A DNA stretch of 26,957 nt from Deltaproteobacteria bacterium (GCA_024644775.1 JAHEHB010000018.1:1-26957), one strand, 5' to 3'; positions 1-8,948 are shown, numbered from the stretch's first letter. Translations and numbers: made by a program. The notes: generated by a model not told the origin, from the letters alone.

Positions 1-1704
1 GATCGTGTGCCGTTGGGGGAATGGCATGTGGACGCATTGCCCAAATCAGGGTTTTTAGGTAGAAATATCAATACATTAGAGGATCAGATAGAATTTTGGC
101 TTACCGCCGGATTTGACTATATCACCTTATCATCCGGAATACTGGAGCCGGTGCGGGCTCCGGAGGGGATGACCGTTAAAGGGGATTCGGTGGGTACGGA
201 ATATGGAGACGGTCGTGCAAGGGAATGGGCCCACGAGCATGAAGGCGTCATTACCAACTGGAAAACCTATGAAACGTATCCGTGGCCGACGGTGGATGAT
301 TTCGATTTTTCCAATTGGGATGCGCTTGACAAAATCCTTCCTGCGGGGATGAAGGGTGTGCTTCTGCTTGGAAAGATCTACACCACCGTTTGGATGTTCA
401 TGGGGGCGGAAACCTTTTTTAATGCCCTCGAAAACGATCCGGAACTGGTTGGGGCCATGTTCGATAAGATTGGTAAGGTTCAATACGATACGTTTATGCG
501 GGTAATCGAGCATCCGTCTGTGGGGGCCGTGCTCAACCCGGACGATATTGCCCATAACACCGGTTTGCTGATCCATCCCAAATATTTGAGAAAGTATGTC
601 TTTCCCTGGTATAAAAAGATCGGAGATGTCTGTCGGGAAAAAGGTATCGGATTTGTTTTCCACAGTGACGGAGATTGCACCGAGGCCATGGACGATATGA
701 TTGACTGCGGGTTTCACGGGTTTAACCCCATTCAACCGAATGCCATGGATATTGAGGAAGTCAAGCGAAAGTGGGGCGACCGGCTTTGCCTGATCGGAAA
801 CCTCAACCTGGATTCCACATTAACCCTGGGTTCACCGGAAGATGTTCGGGCAGAAGTTTATGAGAGAATCCGTACCGTTGGTCCCGGCGGGGGCTATATG
901 GTGGCATCCTCCAATTCCATCACCGATTATGTACCGCTTGAAAACATGAAGGCCATGATCGATGCTACATTTGATTTCGGCAAATACCCCATTGAGCTCG
1001 ATGCGGGTGGGGTGAAGGGAAAGGTTTGGAAATTCCAGACCAAGCCAAAGGTTTCAGCTGTCAGGGCCGAAACAGAACTGGATGTAAACAGCTATGTGAC
1101 GGCCCTGCTTTCCAGTAAAGCCGCCCAGGTAATCGAGATCGCCCAGAATGATATAGCCGGCGGTGTTGGCGCAACGGATGTGGTCAGCAGCGGAATGATA
1201 CCTGCCATGGCCGTTATTGGCGAGAAATTTCAAAACGGAGAGATCTATATTCCTGAGATGATGCTTGCTGCAAAAACCATGGCCGAAACCATCGATCATT
1301 TCAAAGATCGGCTCGCCGAAAAGGAAGATAGAAAGCTCGGTACGATTGTTATTGGCACTGTTAAAGGAGATCTCCACGATATTGGTAAAAACCTGGTGGC
1401 CATGATGCTGGAAGGCCAGGGGTTTTCCGTGGAGGATCTCGGGGTGTCCGTGAGCACGGATACATTTGTTCAAGCGGTAAAAGAAAAGAAACCGGATGTT
1501 CTTGCACTGAGTGCACTTCTGACTACCACCATGGTGGAAATGAAACATACCATCAACGCCTTAAATGATGCGGGCCTTCGGGATACCGTCAAAATCATTG
1601 TCGGGGGCGCACCCGTAACCCAGGCTTTTGCCGATCAAATCGGTGCGGATGGATACGCTTACGATTCGCCGGGAGCGGCGCAGAGGTGCAAGGAATTGAT
1701 CTGA
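1..1704 (+). CDS. URO-D-type methyltransferase fused to a corrinoid (B12-binding) domain, 5' end outside window
   Basis: Probable corrinoid methyltransferase that takes a methyl group from an unknown donor onto its own cobalamin, in the cytoplasm. The reading frame is open from base 1 and starts with DRVPLGEW, the conserved block that normally follows about 15-25 N-terminal residues in URO-D proteins, so only a short stretch is missing; the GTG at base 7 is not a convincing start. Bases 1-1020 encode the URO-D barrel, with FHSDGDC (His codon 661, Cys codon 676) where MtaA-type enzymes carry a His-x-Cys zinc site. Bases 1080-1320 encode the helical cap and about 1340-1704 the cobalamin Rossmann domain, with the lower-ligand signature GDLHDIGKN (Asp 1369, His 1375). 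The order methyltransferase then corrinoid domain matches that described for CmuA. The C-terminal half closely resembles that of the gene at 5080, whereas the N-terminal halves differ, suggesting different substrates. A TRAP importer follows. Confidence 0.88.
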   Translation, partial: DRVPLGEWHVDALPKSGFLGRNINTLEDQIEFWLTAGFDYITLSSGILEPVRAPEGMTVKGDSVGTEYGDGRAREWAHEHEGVITNWKTYETYPWPTVDDFDFSNWDALDKILPAGMKGVLLLGKIYTTVWMFMGAETFFNALENDPELVGAMFDKIGKVQYDTFMRVIEHPSVGAVLNPDDIAHNTGLLIHPKYLRKYVFPWYKKIGDVCREKGIGFVFHSDGDCTEAMDDMIDCGFHGFNPIQPNAMDIEEVKRKWGDRLCLIGNLNLDSTLTLGSPEDVRAEVYERIRTVGPGGGYMVASSNSITDYVPLENMKAMIDATFDFGKYPIELDAGGVKGKVWKFQTKPKVSAVRAETELDVNSYVTALLSSKAAQVIEIAQNDIAGGVGATDVVSSGMIPAMAVIGEKFQNGEIYIPEMMLAAKTMAETIDHFKDRLAEKEDRKLGTIVIGTVKGDLHDIGKNLVAMMLEGQGFSVEDLGVSVSTDTFVQAVKEKKPDVLALSALLTTTMVEMKHTINALNDAGLRDTVKIIVGGAPVTQAFADQIGADGYAYDSPGAAQRCKELI

Positions 1705-1712
1705 GGACTGCC

Positions 1713-1740
1713 TTGTCATATTGAAGAGTGTCGTTATATT
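1713..1740 (+). promoter_or_regulatory. Candidate sigma70-type promoter for the TRAP transporter genes
   Basis: TTGTCA at 1713-1718 and TATATT at 1735-1740 each match the consensus at five of six positions and are separated by 16 bp. Transcription would start near 1747, giving a leader of about 140 nt before the dctP start. The site begins just after the stop codon of the upstream methyltransferase, so the transporter could be expressed independently of it. Read by eye only. Confidence 0.45.
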
Positions 1741-1887
1741 TGGAAATAGGCCTTTCATTTTTTATCATTTCTTATTAACTCTTAGCGATTGCGGTTATAG
1801 GAGCTTCCTTGCGCGAAGGGACAGAAGATCCCCTCGGTGCGGGAAAATGTATTATCCATTGTTGCTTCACAGAAAGGAGGAGTCAAA

Positions 1888-2943
1888 ATGTTAAAATCCG
1901 TTAAGTTTGTGTCTCTATCGGTTGCCGTATTGGCTTTGGTTCTGTTTATTGCAAGTCCTGCGCCTGCGAAAACTATGAAATGGAAAATGACAACATCCTG
2001 GCCTGCAGGAATTCCCCTTTACACGGATATGGCCGAAGTATACGCCAAATATGTTGAAAGCCTGTCCGGGGGGCGGATCAAGATCCAGGTGCTGCCGGGT
2101 GGCTCTATCGCACCGGCGCTCGAAGTAACTGATACGGTTCGAAAAGGAATCGCAGAAATTGGTCACACGTGGCCCGGGTATGATATTGGTCGAGATCCTA
2201 CAACTGCGATTCTCGGCGGTTATGCGGGAGGTATGGAATCGGTACCTATGCTGCACTGGTTGTATACCGGCGGCGGTAGTGACATGTGGCGACAGTTTCG
2301 CGAAGAGAAATTTGGCGTCGTTTCCTTTCCATGTGGTATCCGTCCGCCCGAAGCGTTCGCCCATTCTCATAAGCCGATTCGAACTCTGGATGACTTTAAA
2401 GGGTTGAAGATGCGCACCGTCGGCGCCTGGGCTCAAATTCTTCCGGGACTGGGTGCCTCTGTCGTATCCCTGCCTGGAGGTGAGGTATACCAGGCGCTTG
2501 AGCGTAAGGTGATTGATGCTACGGAATGGGCAACTCCGGGCGAGAATGTCATCAGTGGGTTTCACGAAATCGCTAAGTATATTATCGTGCCTGGTGCCCA
2601 CCAACCGAGTGCCCCCTTCGAGATTTCCATTAATAAAAAGAAATGGGATGCGCTATCAGAGGATCTGCAAATGATTATGGAACAAGCGGCAGAGCTGGCT
2701 ACGTTCGAATCCTGGGTTCGGATCGGAAAGCTCGATATGGGAGCCATGGAAAAATTCAAAAAGACAGGCAATGAAATTATTTATCTGTCACCGGAAACCC
2801 AGAAGCGAGCGCATGAGCTGGGCAAGGAATGGGCAGTTAAGATCGCCAAAGATAATGCTTGGTTCAAAAAGGTCATGGAATCTCAAGACAACTTTGAGAA
2901 AGAATGGGGACAGGTCGGCTCCATCCGATACTTCCAGCGATAA
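1888..2943 (+). CDS. dctP: TRAP transporter periplasmic solute-binding protein, DctP family
   Basis: Binds the transported solute in the periplasm and delivers it to the DctQM membrane complex. The ATG at 1888 is chosen because AAAGGAGG lies just upstream and because it begins a clean signal peptide (Lys-rich start, hydrophobic core, cleavage near APAK); the longer frame from 1837 lacks these. The mature protein starts KMKWKMTTSWPAG, typical of DctP receptors. It carries the KMRT block holding the carboxylate-binding Arg and a DATEWATPGEN segment, which with the later AKYIIVPGAHQPSAPFE resembles the TakP-like branch that binds 2-oxo or hydroxy acids. The mature length of about 325 residues is normal. 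It lies between two corrinoid methyltransferase genes, so the ligand is plausibly a methylated acid (inference). It is separated from dctQ by a strong GC hairpin. Confidence 0.93.
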   Translation: MLKSVKFVSLSVAVLALVLFIASPAPAKTMKWKMTTSWPAGIPLYTDMAEVYAKYVESLSGGRIKIQVLPGGSIAPALEVTDTVRKGIAEIGHTWPGYDIGRDPTTAILGGYAGGMESVPMLHWLYTGGGSDMWRQFREEKFGVVSFPCGIRPPEAFAHSHKPIRTLDDFKGLKMRTVGAWAQILPGLGASVVSLPGGEVYQALERKVIDATEWATPGENVISGFHEIAKYIIVPGAHQPSAPFEISINKKKWDALSEDLQMIMEQAAELATFESWVRIGKLDMGAMEKFKKTGNEIIYLSPETQKRAHELGKEWAVKIAKDNAWFKKVMESQDNFEKEWGQVGSIRYFQR

Positions 2944-2962
2944 AAAATAAACATAACCGATC

Positions 2963-2990
2963 AGGGCCCCTATTGGGGCCCTTGTCATTT
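2963..2990 (+). terminator. Hairpin between dctP and dctQ, possible leaky terminator or mRNA stabiliser
   Basis: A perfect 8-bp stem AGGGCCCC (2963-2970) and GGGGCCCT (2975-2982) encloses a TATT loop and is followed by TGTCATTTT. The U-tract is interrupted, so termination is probably partial. Such a hairpin after the binding-protein gene commonly gives more binding protein than membrane subunits. Confidence 0.6.
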
Positions 2991-3113
2991 TAACCCTTTT
3001 CAATCCTTACCTTCTTTTAATGTCTCCAGGTCAAAGCGAAGAAGGCGAGCAGATAGGGGTTAATACTCGGACCACGTAACCCGAAACGCAGAACCCGTAA
3101 TTGAGACGGTGCC

Positions 3114-3629
3114 ATGACAGCTATATTAAAATTGATACGTATTATCGATGCAATTAGTGACCATACCGGACGCGTTGTCGGATGGATCGCTATCCCGATG
3201 ATCGCAGCGCTTATCTATGAGGTATTTGCCCGGTATGTATTTCTTCGCCCAACCATATGGTCCTATGAAATTACCTATATGATTTACGGCACCCACTTTT
3301 TGCTGGGCGCTGCATACACGTTGTACAGGAAAGGCCATATCCGCATCGACTTGCTTTACATGCGATTTCCACCGAGGGGAAGAGCGCTAATCGATGTGAT
3401 CGGGTATCTGGTGATCTTTTTCCCCATCATGTTTTTGATGGTGGTTTCCAGCTATGACATGGCACTGGATGCGTACAAGATCAAAGAGGTGTCGCAGTTC
3501 ACCCCCTGGCAGCCGATTCTCTGGCCTTTTAAGAGCGTGATTTGTATAGGATTCAGCCTACTAATACTGCAGGGTATCGCTGAGTTTTTACGTAGTGTGA
3601 TCGTGCTGATTCGAGGGGAAATGGCATGA
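3114..3629 (+). CDS. dctQ: TRAP transporter small membrane subunit, DctQ family
   Basis: Small integral membrane subunit of the TRAP importer, which uses an ion gradient to drive solute uptake together with DctM. The 171 residues show four hydrophobic segments, at about residues 18-40, 52-72, 92-115 and 137-160. The motif RKGHIRIDLLY after the second segment is characteristic of DctQ proteins. The length is normal for the family. The stop overlaps the dctM start by four bases (ATGA at 3626-3629), indicating translational coupling. The start at 3114 has only a weak GAGACGG ribosome site. The subunit itself does not reveal the substrate; that depends on DctP. Confidence 0.9.
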   Translation: MTAILKLIRIIDAISDHTGRVVGWIAIPMIAALIYEVFARYVFLRPTIWSYEITYMIYGTHFLLGAAYTLYRKGHIRIDLLYMRFPPRGRALIDVIGYLVIFFPIMFLMVVSSYDMALDAYKIKEVSQFTPWQPILWPFKSVICIGFSLLILQGIAEFLRSVIVLIRGEMA

Positions 3630-4981
3630 TAGAGGCCATGCTAGAGGCATTGACAGGTTCCGATTATTTTGTGCTCTTAATGTTTCCAGGAGTGCTGCTT
3701 TCCATCTTTTTGGGATTTCCGGTGGCGTTCTCGCTGATGGGGATGTCGTTGATCTTCGGCTATTTTGGATTTGGCGAAGCGGTTGGTGCGATGCTTGTTC
3801 GTCGGGTTTGGGATATTGCCAACAACTATGTTCTGGCAGCCGTTCCCCTCTTTGTGTTTATGGGCTCCATGTTGGAAGCCTCCGGTATTGCATCCCGACT
3901 GTTTGAATCCATGATTCAATGGACCGGAAAACTGCGCGGAGGGATGGCCATCGGGACCGTCATCATGTGCACGATCTTTGCCGCAGCCACCGGTATTATC
4001 GGAGCCTCTGAGGTTGTTATCGGATTGCTGGCAATCCCTCCTATGCTGGCTCGTAAATATGACAAAGGGTTGATTTGCGGAACCATATGTGCCGGTGGAT
4101 CTCTGGGGACCATAATTCCGCCCAGCGTGGTCATTGTTGTTTATGGCCCTGCAGCGGGTCTGTCTGTCGGCCGATTGTTGATGGCCGCTGTTTTTCCGGG
4201 GCTCGTTCTTTCAGGACTTTATATTAGTTATATTATTCTACGCTGTTTGCTTCGCCCTCAGGATGGTCCTGGCCTGCCTCCTGAAGAATTCGGTATGCCT
4301 TTAAAGGCCAAGCTGAAACTGACGGTTACCTCATTATTGCCGCCACTTTTTCTGATTTTTGCCGTCATGGGCACTATTCTGTTGGGATGGGCGGCACCGA
4401 CGGAAGCAGCTGCCTTGGGAGCATTCGGTGCCGTTATCCTCACTACAATATACGGCCGAATGAGCTTGAGAACATTTAAGGATGCCTGCATCAATACCCT
4501 CCGGATCAGTGCCATGATTATGCTGGTGTTAACGGGTGGAACCATGTATACCGGCGTTTTTCTGGGAATGGGCGGCGGTGAGGTCACAGAAGAGCTATTG
4601 ATGGCGCTTAATCTCTCTCCCTGGGCGATGATATTTTTGTTTCTTTTCGTGTCGTTTATAGCGGGATTTTTGCTGGATTGGATCAGCGTTCTGCTTATTT
4701 TTGTACCCATTTTTGTACCCATCGTCATTAAGCTCGGATTTGATCCCATTTGGTTTTCGATTCTCTTTTTGGTTGTGATTCAGACCAGCTATTTGACGCC
4801 ACCCATGGCACCGGCGATCTTCTATCTTAAGGGAATTGTGCCACCCGAAATCAAGGTGTCTGATATGTTTACAGGGGTTGTTCCCTATATCGTTTTGCAG
4901 TTGATCGGTATTGGCGTTATCATGATGTTCCCCCAAATTGCGTTGTGGTTGCCGGAGATGATGATTGGGTTTAATAAATGA
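3626..4981 (+). CDS. dctM: TRAP transporter large membrane subunit, DctM family
   Basis: Large channel-forming subunit of the TRAP importer. The 451-residue protein is almost entirely hydrophobic, with about 12 helices. It contains recognisable DctM landmarks: FLGFPVAFSLMG near the N-terminus, the PLFVFMGSMLEASGIASRLF block, GGSLGTIIPPSVVIVVYG around residue 155, GWAAPTEAAALGAFGA around residue 255, and the C-terminal SYLTPPMAPAIFYLKGI. The family length is usually 425-450, so the protein looks intact. It overlaps dctQ by four bases. No terminator is evident behind it, and the next gene begins about 100 bp downstream on the same strand, so readthrough into the second methyltransferase is possible. 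Confidence 0.94.
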   Translation: MIEAMLEALTGSDYFVLLMFPGVLLSIFLGFPVAFSLMGMSLIFGYFGFGEAVGAMLVRRVWDIANNYVLAAVPLFVFMGSMLEASGIASRLFESMIQWTGKLRGGMAIGTVIMCTIFAAATGIIGASEVVIGLLAIPPMLARKYDKGLICGTICAGGSLGTIIPPSVVIVVYGPAAGLSVGRLLMAAVFPGLVLSGLYISYIILRCLLRPQDGPGLPPEEFGMPLKAKLKLTVTSLLPPLFLIFAVMGTILLGWAAPTEAAALGAFGAVILTTIYGRMSLRTFKDACINTLRISAMIMLVLTGGTMYTGVFLGMGGGEVTEELLMALNLSPWAMIFLFLFVSFIAGFLLDWISVLLIFVPIFVPIVIKLGFDPIWFSILFLVVIQTSYLTPPMAPAIFYLKGIVPPEIKVSDMFTGVVPYIVLQLIGIGVIMMFPQIALWLPEMMIGFNK

Positions 4982-5009
4982 AACTTGATATTCGAAACTT
5001 GAAACTCGG
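4980..5009. repeat. Short degenerate direct repeat
   Basis: GAAACTTGA occurs at 4980-4988 and again at 4994-5002, followed by a related GAAACTCGG at 5001-5009. It starts in the stop codon of dctM. It may be a small decayed intergenic repeat; its function is unknown. Confidence 0.35.
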
Positions 5010-5025
5010 ATGAGTATTTTATGAT
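4999..5025 (+). promoter_or_regulatory. Weak candidate promoter for the second methyltransferase gene
   Basis: TTGAAA at 4999-5004 and TATGAT at 5020-5025 fit sigma70 boxes, but the spacer is only 15 bp and the -35 box lies inside the short repeat. It would start transcription near 5032, about 50 nt before the gene. Confidence 0.22.
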
Positions 5026-5079
5026 TTAGACTATGGATATTTTTTCCAATTTCATTTTTTCATATCAAAGGAGATGACT

Positions 5080-6987
5080 ATGTTGACCCACAAACAACGA
5101 ACACTTATGGCCGCTCGGGGTGATATGCCGGATGTGCTGCCGTATGTGCCGAGATTCGACCTTTGGTATAACGCCAATTCATGGGGCGATACACTTCCTA
5201 AGGTTCATCAGGGCCGAAGTGCCGATGAAATCGCCCGTGCCGAAGGGTGGGCGTTACATAAAGTCGTGCCTGAGCTTTTGAAAGTAGATTCCCCGGAAGA
5301 AAACATCCACCGTGGCATTGGACTCTATTCTTTAAAAGAGAACGGATATTGGATTACGTTTTCTCCCAATGTCGACGTGCAAGTCAAACGGCAGGGAGAT
5401 ACGACCCGCATCGAGTATCACACACCCATTGGGAAAGTGAGTGTCACCGAGGTCATCACAGAAGAGATGAAAAAGGCCGGTGCCTCTATTACATGGCTTG
5501 AAGAACGCGCTATAAAGACAGCAGACGACTACAGAGTGTTGAAATACATCTTTGAAAATATCGAGGTAAAACCGGACTACAACCGTTATGCCAAATGGCA
5601 GGCTGAGGTGGGAGACGATGGAGTGGCCTGTCTTATGGGTGCGTTTGCACCCTCACCCATTCAGCATATTCAACGCGACTTGCTTGAGGCCACGGATTTT
5701 TTTTATCACTATAACGATTTTCAAAAGGAGATGCAGTCGCTTGCCGAGGGCATCGAGCAGGTCTACGATCAGTTGCTTGACGTTGTGGTAAAATCGCCGG
5801 CCGAAATCGTGCTGTGGGGGGCCAACTACGACGATATGATCACCTATCCGAGCTACTTTGAAAAGGAAATAACGCCGTGGCTTCAAAAGGCATCCCGAAG
5901 GCTGGAAGAAAATGGAAAACTGATGATCTGCCACACAGATGGTGAAAATTTAGGGCTAATGGATCTCATCCATGATTCCGGCATGCATATCGCCGAAGCG
6001 GTGTGTCCCTATCCCATGATGAAAGTCAAAATTGAAGAGTACTATCAGCGGTGGGGGAACAAGATCACGATTTTCGGCGGCATTCCCCAAAGCGTGCTTT
6101 CTGAAGATACCGCTTCCGAAGACGAGTTCCAGAACTATGTGGATCATTTCTTCAAGGCAGTGGCACCGGGACGCCGGGTCATTGTGGGTGTGGCGGACAC
6201 GACACCGCCAAATGCCGTGTTTGACCGTTTAAGGCGTTTAGGGGATCGCGTAGAAAAAGAAGGGCGGTTACCCCTTAAAGGCGGGGCATTTCGACCGGTT
6301 TCGGGTGCCCAGATTCAAAAAGCTGCCGCCAAAGTTGCTCCTGAGGTTGTGGCAGACGAGAACTTTCAGTCCGTCCAGGAAGATGTCTTAAAAGGAAATC
6401 ATGAGGTCATCACGGGGCATGTGCGAAAGTTGCTGGACAAGGGATTTAATGCCAGAGACATACTTAATCGCGGTATGTTGTCTACTATGGAAATAATCGG
6501 TCAACGGTTTACAACCGGCGAAGTATTCATACCCGAAGTATTGCTTTCAGCCCGGGCCATGAATGAGGCGTTGAAAGTTCTGGAACCCTACCTTGCAAAG
6601 GAAAAAAAGGATGCCAGCGGCAAGATACTTATCGGAACGGTTCGTGGGGATTTACACGATATCGGCAAAAACATGGTGGTTACTATGCTTCGAGGGGTGG
6701 GGTTTGAGGTTGAGGATTTAGGTATTAACTTACCCGTAGAAGAATTTGTAAATAAGGTTGGAGAAACCAAACCGGACATACTGGGCATGTCTGCGCTACT
6801 CACCACCACGATGCCCGAAATGAAAAAGGTAATCGACGTTCTTTCTGTAAAGGGGCTTAGAGACCGGGTGAAAGTCATGGTGGGTGGTGCTCCGGTAAAT
6901 GCTAAATATGCACGGGATATTGGTGCAGACGGATACGCTCAGGATGCCGGGGAGAGTGTCGAGCTGGCAAAGCGGTTGTTACAATGA
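5080..6987 (+). CDS. URO-D-type methyltransferase fused to a corrinoid (B12-binding) domain
   Basis: Probable corrinoid methyltransferase of CmuA-like layout, 635 residues. The ATG at 5080 is preferred over the in-frame ATG at 5074 because AAAGGAG (5067-5073) then has normal spacing. The N-terminal segment LTHKQRTLMAARGDMPD is the typical URO-D opening. The barrel runs to about residue 400 and has CHTDGE around His285 plus a later VCPYP cysteine; the usual HxC zinc pair is thus altered to HxD. The corrinoid part has a helical cap (about 425-505) and a Rossmann domain with GDLHDIGKN (Asp524, His526), the histidine that replaces the lower cobalt ligand. It ends with a VGGAPV and IGADGYA block shared with the first gene. 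The corrinoid activator gene begins 77 bp later, supporting one functional unit. The methyl donor cannot be read from sequence. Confidence 0.9.
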   Translation: MLTHKQRTLMAARGDMPDVLPYVPRFDLWYNANSWGDTLPKVHQGRSADEIARAEGWALHKVVPELLKVDSPEENIHRGIGLYSLKENGYWITFSPNVDVQVKRQGDTTRIEYHTPIGKVSVTEVITEEMKKAGASITWLEERAIKTADDYRVLKYIFENIEVKPDYNRYAKWQAEVGDDGVACLMGAFAPSPIQHIQRDLLEATDFFYHYNDFQKEMQSLAEGIEQVYDQLLDVVVKSPAEIVLWGANYDDMITYPSYFEKEITPWLQKASRRLEENGKLMICHTDGENLGLMDLIHDSGMHIAEAVCPYPMMKVKIEEYYQRWGNKITIFGGIPQSVLSEDTASEDEFQNYVDHFFKAVAPGRRVIVGVADTTPPNAVFDRLRRLGDRVEKEGRLPLKGGAFRPVSGAQIQKAAAKVAPEVVADENFQSVQEDVLKGNHEVITGHVRKLLDKGFNARDILNRGMLSTMEIIGQRFTTGEVFIPEVLLSARAMNEALKVLEPYLAKEKKDASGKILIGTVRGDLHDIGKNMVVTMLRGVGFEVEDLGINLPVEEFVNKVGETKPDILGMSALLTTTMPEMKKVIDVLSVKGLRDRVKVMVGGAPVNAKYARDIGADGYAQDAGESVELAKRLLQ

Positions 6988-7064
6988 ATTCCTCGTAGCT
7001 CCGTTTAAACAGGATCTTCACCTTGAATCGATTGGTTACGAGGAAATTCCTAAGGAGATGTTTA

Positions 7065-8948
7065 TTGGATAAGAATCAGATTCCTACCCCCAAAACCACA
7101 AAGACACATCGCGTTACTTTTGAACCCATGGGGATTTCCTGCCAGGGAAAGAAAGGGCAATCTCTTCTGGAAGTAGCAGGAGATCAAAATATTCTGATTC
7201 GTTCAGACTGTGGCGGTCAGGGTCGCTGCGGCAAATGCCTGGTGGCTGTGAATCCTTCCGACCATTTTTCTCCGCTCACAGAGAATGAAACCAAGCTATT
7301 GACGCCCGAACAGATACGATCCGGATACCGGCTGGCCTGCCAAGCGAAGCTTCATGGCTGGGCGAAGGTATCTGTGTCTGAAGCGGTGCTGGACAGTACC
7401 GAGGCCATCGGTAAAACCGGTGTGCAAGGCGTATTTTCCAGCGATCCGATGGCCGAACGACTGTTCCTGTCCGTCTCGTCGAGTACCAACCCCGACAATA
7501 AGGTGCCTCGGGATTTTATGGAGCGGGTTGTCGATCATTCCAACAGGGCTTTCGGACAAAACCTGGCATTTAATGATCCTGAGGCAATCCGAATGCTCAG
7601 TCGCCCCGCTTCTTATCACAAAGAGATGACACTGGTTCGTCATTCTCAGAAAGGCGTTACCGCCGTTTTGGAGAACCGAAGAGAACGATCCTTAGGGGTG
7701 GCTCTGGATATCGGTACCACCACACTCGCAGCCTATTTGTGCGATTTGACAGCCGGTACGGTGATTTGTTCCGCCGCATCCGCCAACCCGCAGCGTCGTT
7801 TTGGAGAGGATGTGATCAGCAGAATAACCCATGCAAATGAGCAGGATACCGGTTTAAGCCTGCTTCAAAAGGTTGTAATCGATGAATGCAATGATTTGAT
7901 GAAACATTGTGCGAACCAAGTGGACGCAAACCTTGAGGATATTGACGAGGTTACGGTTGTGGGCAATACCACCATGGAGCAAATATTCATGGGAATTCAT
8001 CCTCACGGATTGGGCTTTTCCCCCTATTTGCCGGTTTCATGCGATCCTAAGGATCTTCGGGCCGGAGATATCGGACTCGATCTGAATCCGGGAACCAATG
8101 TTCATGTTTTTCCCGTAATTTCCGGTTTTATCGGCGGAGATACCCTTGGCGTAATTCTTTCGGAGCGACCTCATGAGCGAGAAGAGATCTCCTTGATTGT
8201 CGATATCGGCACCAACGGGGAAGTGGTGGTTGGAAATCGAAATGGGCTTTGGGCCACCAGTTGTGCTACAGGTCCCGCGCTGGAAGGGGCGCACATCGAG
8301 TGTGGCATGCGTGCGGCAACCGGTGCGATTCACAGGGTAACCGTAGACCCCACATCTTACAAAGTGAATTGTGAAGTGCTGGGTAATGGGGATCAGGAAC
8401 CGCCGCGAGGAATCTGCGGTTCCGGTATCATCGATGCGGTTGCCGGTATGGCAAAGTCCGGGCTGATCCTGCCGAGCGGCCGGATTCAAGAGGGATTGCC
8501 CGGGGTTGTGACCGAAAACGGAATCGGTCGCAAATTCATTTTGGCCTCTGCGCAAAACGCTGCAAACGGACAGGAAATCACCATCACCCTCGGCGATGTC
8601 AGACAGATCCAACTCGCAAAGTCTGCGCTTTCTGTTGGGATCAAACTATTGATGCGTAAGGCCGGCACCAACCGTTTTGATCGATTGGTGCTTACCGGCG
8701 CGTTTGGTGCCCGGTTTGACTGGCGGAACGCAGTCGCCATAGGGATGCTGCCGGAACATTCGCTTGAGTCTGACGTAAACGTCGTGGCCAATGCAGCCGG
8801 ACGCGGCGCCATTATGGCATTGCTGGATGGGAAACTCAGAAATACCGTACAGGATATCTCTCGCAAAGTTCATATGCTCGAATTGGCCGAGGACGCTGAA
8901 TTTGTGAACGAATTTACAACCGGCACCCTATTTCCGGCTCAAAGTTAG
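7065..8948 (+). CDS. Reductive activator of corrinoid proteins: 2Fe-2S plus ASKHA ATPase (RACE, DUF4445 family)
   Basis: Uses ATP hydrolysis to reduce accidentally oxidised Co(II)-corrinoid back to Co(I), keeping the adjacent methyltransferases active in the cytoplasm. The TTG at 7065 is preferred because TAAGGAG (7051-7057) lies 7 nt upstream; the frame is open further upstream from another TTG at 7023, and the ATG at 7058 is out of frame. The protein has 627 residues. The N-terminal plant-type 2Fe-2S domain has Cys49-x5-Cys55-x2-Cys58-x33-Cys92, followed by a linker. The ASKHA domain starts near residue 210 with VALDIGTTTLAAYL and has SLIVDIGTNGEVVVG and GICGSGIIDAVAGM as further nucleotide-binding and family motifs, ending with LTGAFGARF. 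This domain order fits RACE proteins of the 2Fe-2S type (as in O-demethylase and acetyl-CoA pathway activators), not the 4Fe-4S RamA type. Confidence 0.92.
   Translation: MDKNQIPTPKTTKTHRVTFEPMGISCQGKKGQSLLEVAGDQNILIRSDCGGQGRCGKCLVAVNPSDHFSPLTENETKLLTPEQIRSGYRLACQAKLHGWAKVSVSEAVLDSTEAIGKTGVQGVFSSDPMAERLFLSVSSSTNPDNKVPRDFMERVVDHSNRAFGQNLAFNDPEAIRMLSRPASYHKEMTLVRHSQKGVTAVLENRRERSLGVALDIGTTTLAAYLCDLTAGTVICSAASANPQRRFGEDVISRITHANEQDTGLSLLQKVVIDECNDLMKHCANQVDANLEDIDEVTVVGNTTMEQIFMGIHPHGLGFSPYLPVSCDPKDLRAGDIGLDLNPGTNVHVFPVISGFIGGDTLGVILSERPHEREEISLIVDIGTNGEVVVGNRNGLWATSCATGPALEGAHIECGMRAATGAIHRVTVDPTSYKVNCEVLGNGDQEPPRGICGSGIIDAVAGMAKSGLILPSGRIQEGLPGVVTENGIGRKFILASAQNAANGQEITITLGDVRQIQLAKSALSVGIKLLMRKAGTNRFDRLVLTGAFGARFDWRNAVAIGMLPEHSLESDVNVVANAAGRGAIMALLDGKLRNTVQDISRKVHMLELAEDAEFVNEFTTGTLFPAQS

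Noticed and set aside
1054..1548. A 164-codon minus-strand open frame inside the first methyltransferase
   Set aside because: It lies opposite the B12-binding domain, whose motifs are clearly intact; composition is that of an antisense shadow.
1705..1887. A possible cobalamin riboswitch before the TRAP genes, given the corrinoid setting
   Set aside because: The leader is too short and no B12-box-like sequence or characteristic multi-stem structure could be seen there or before 5080.
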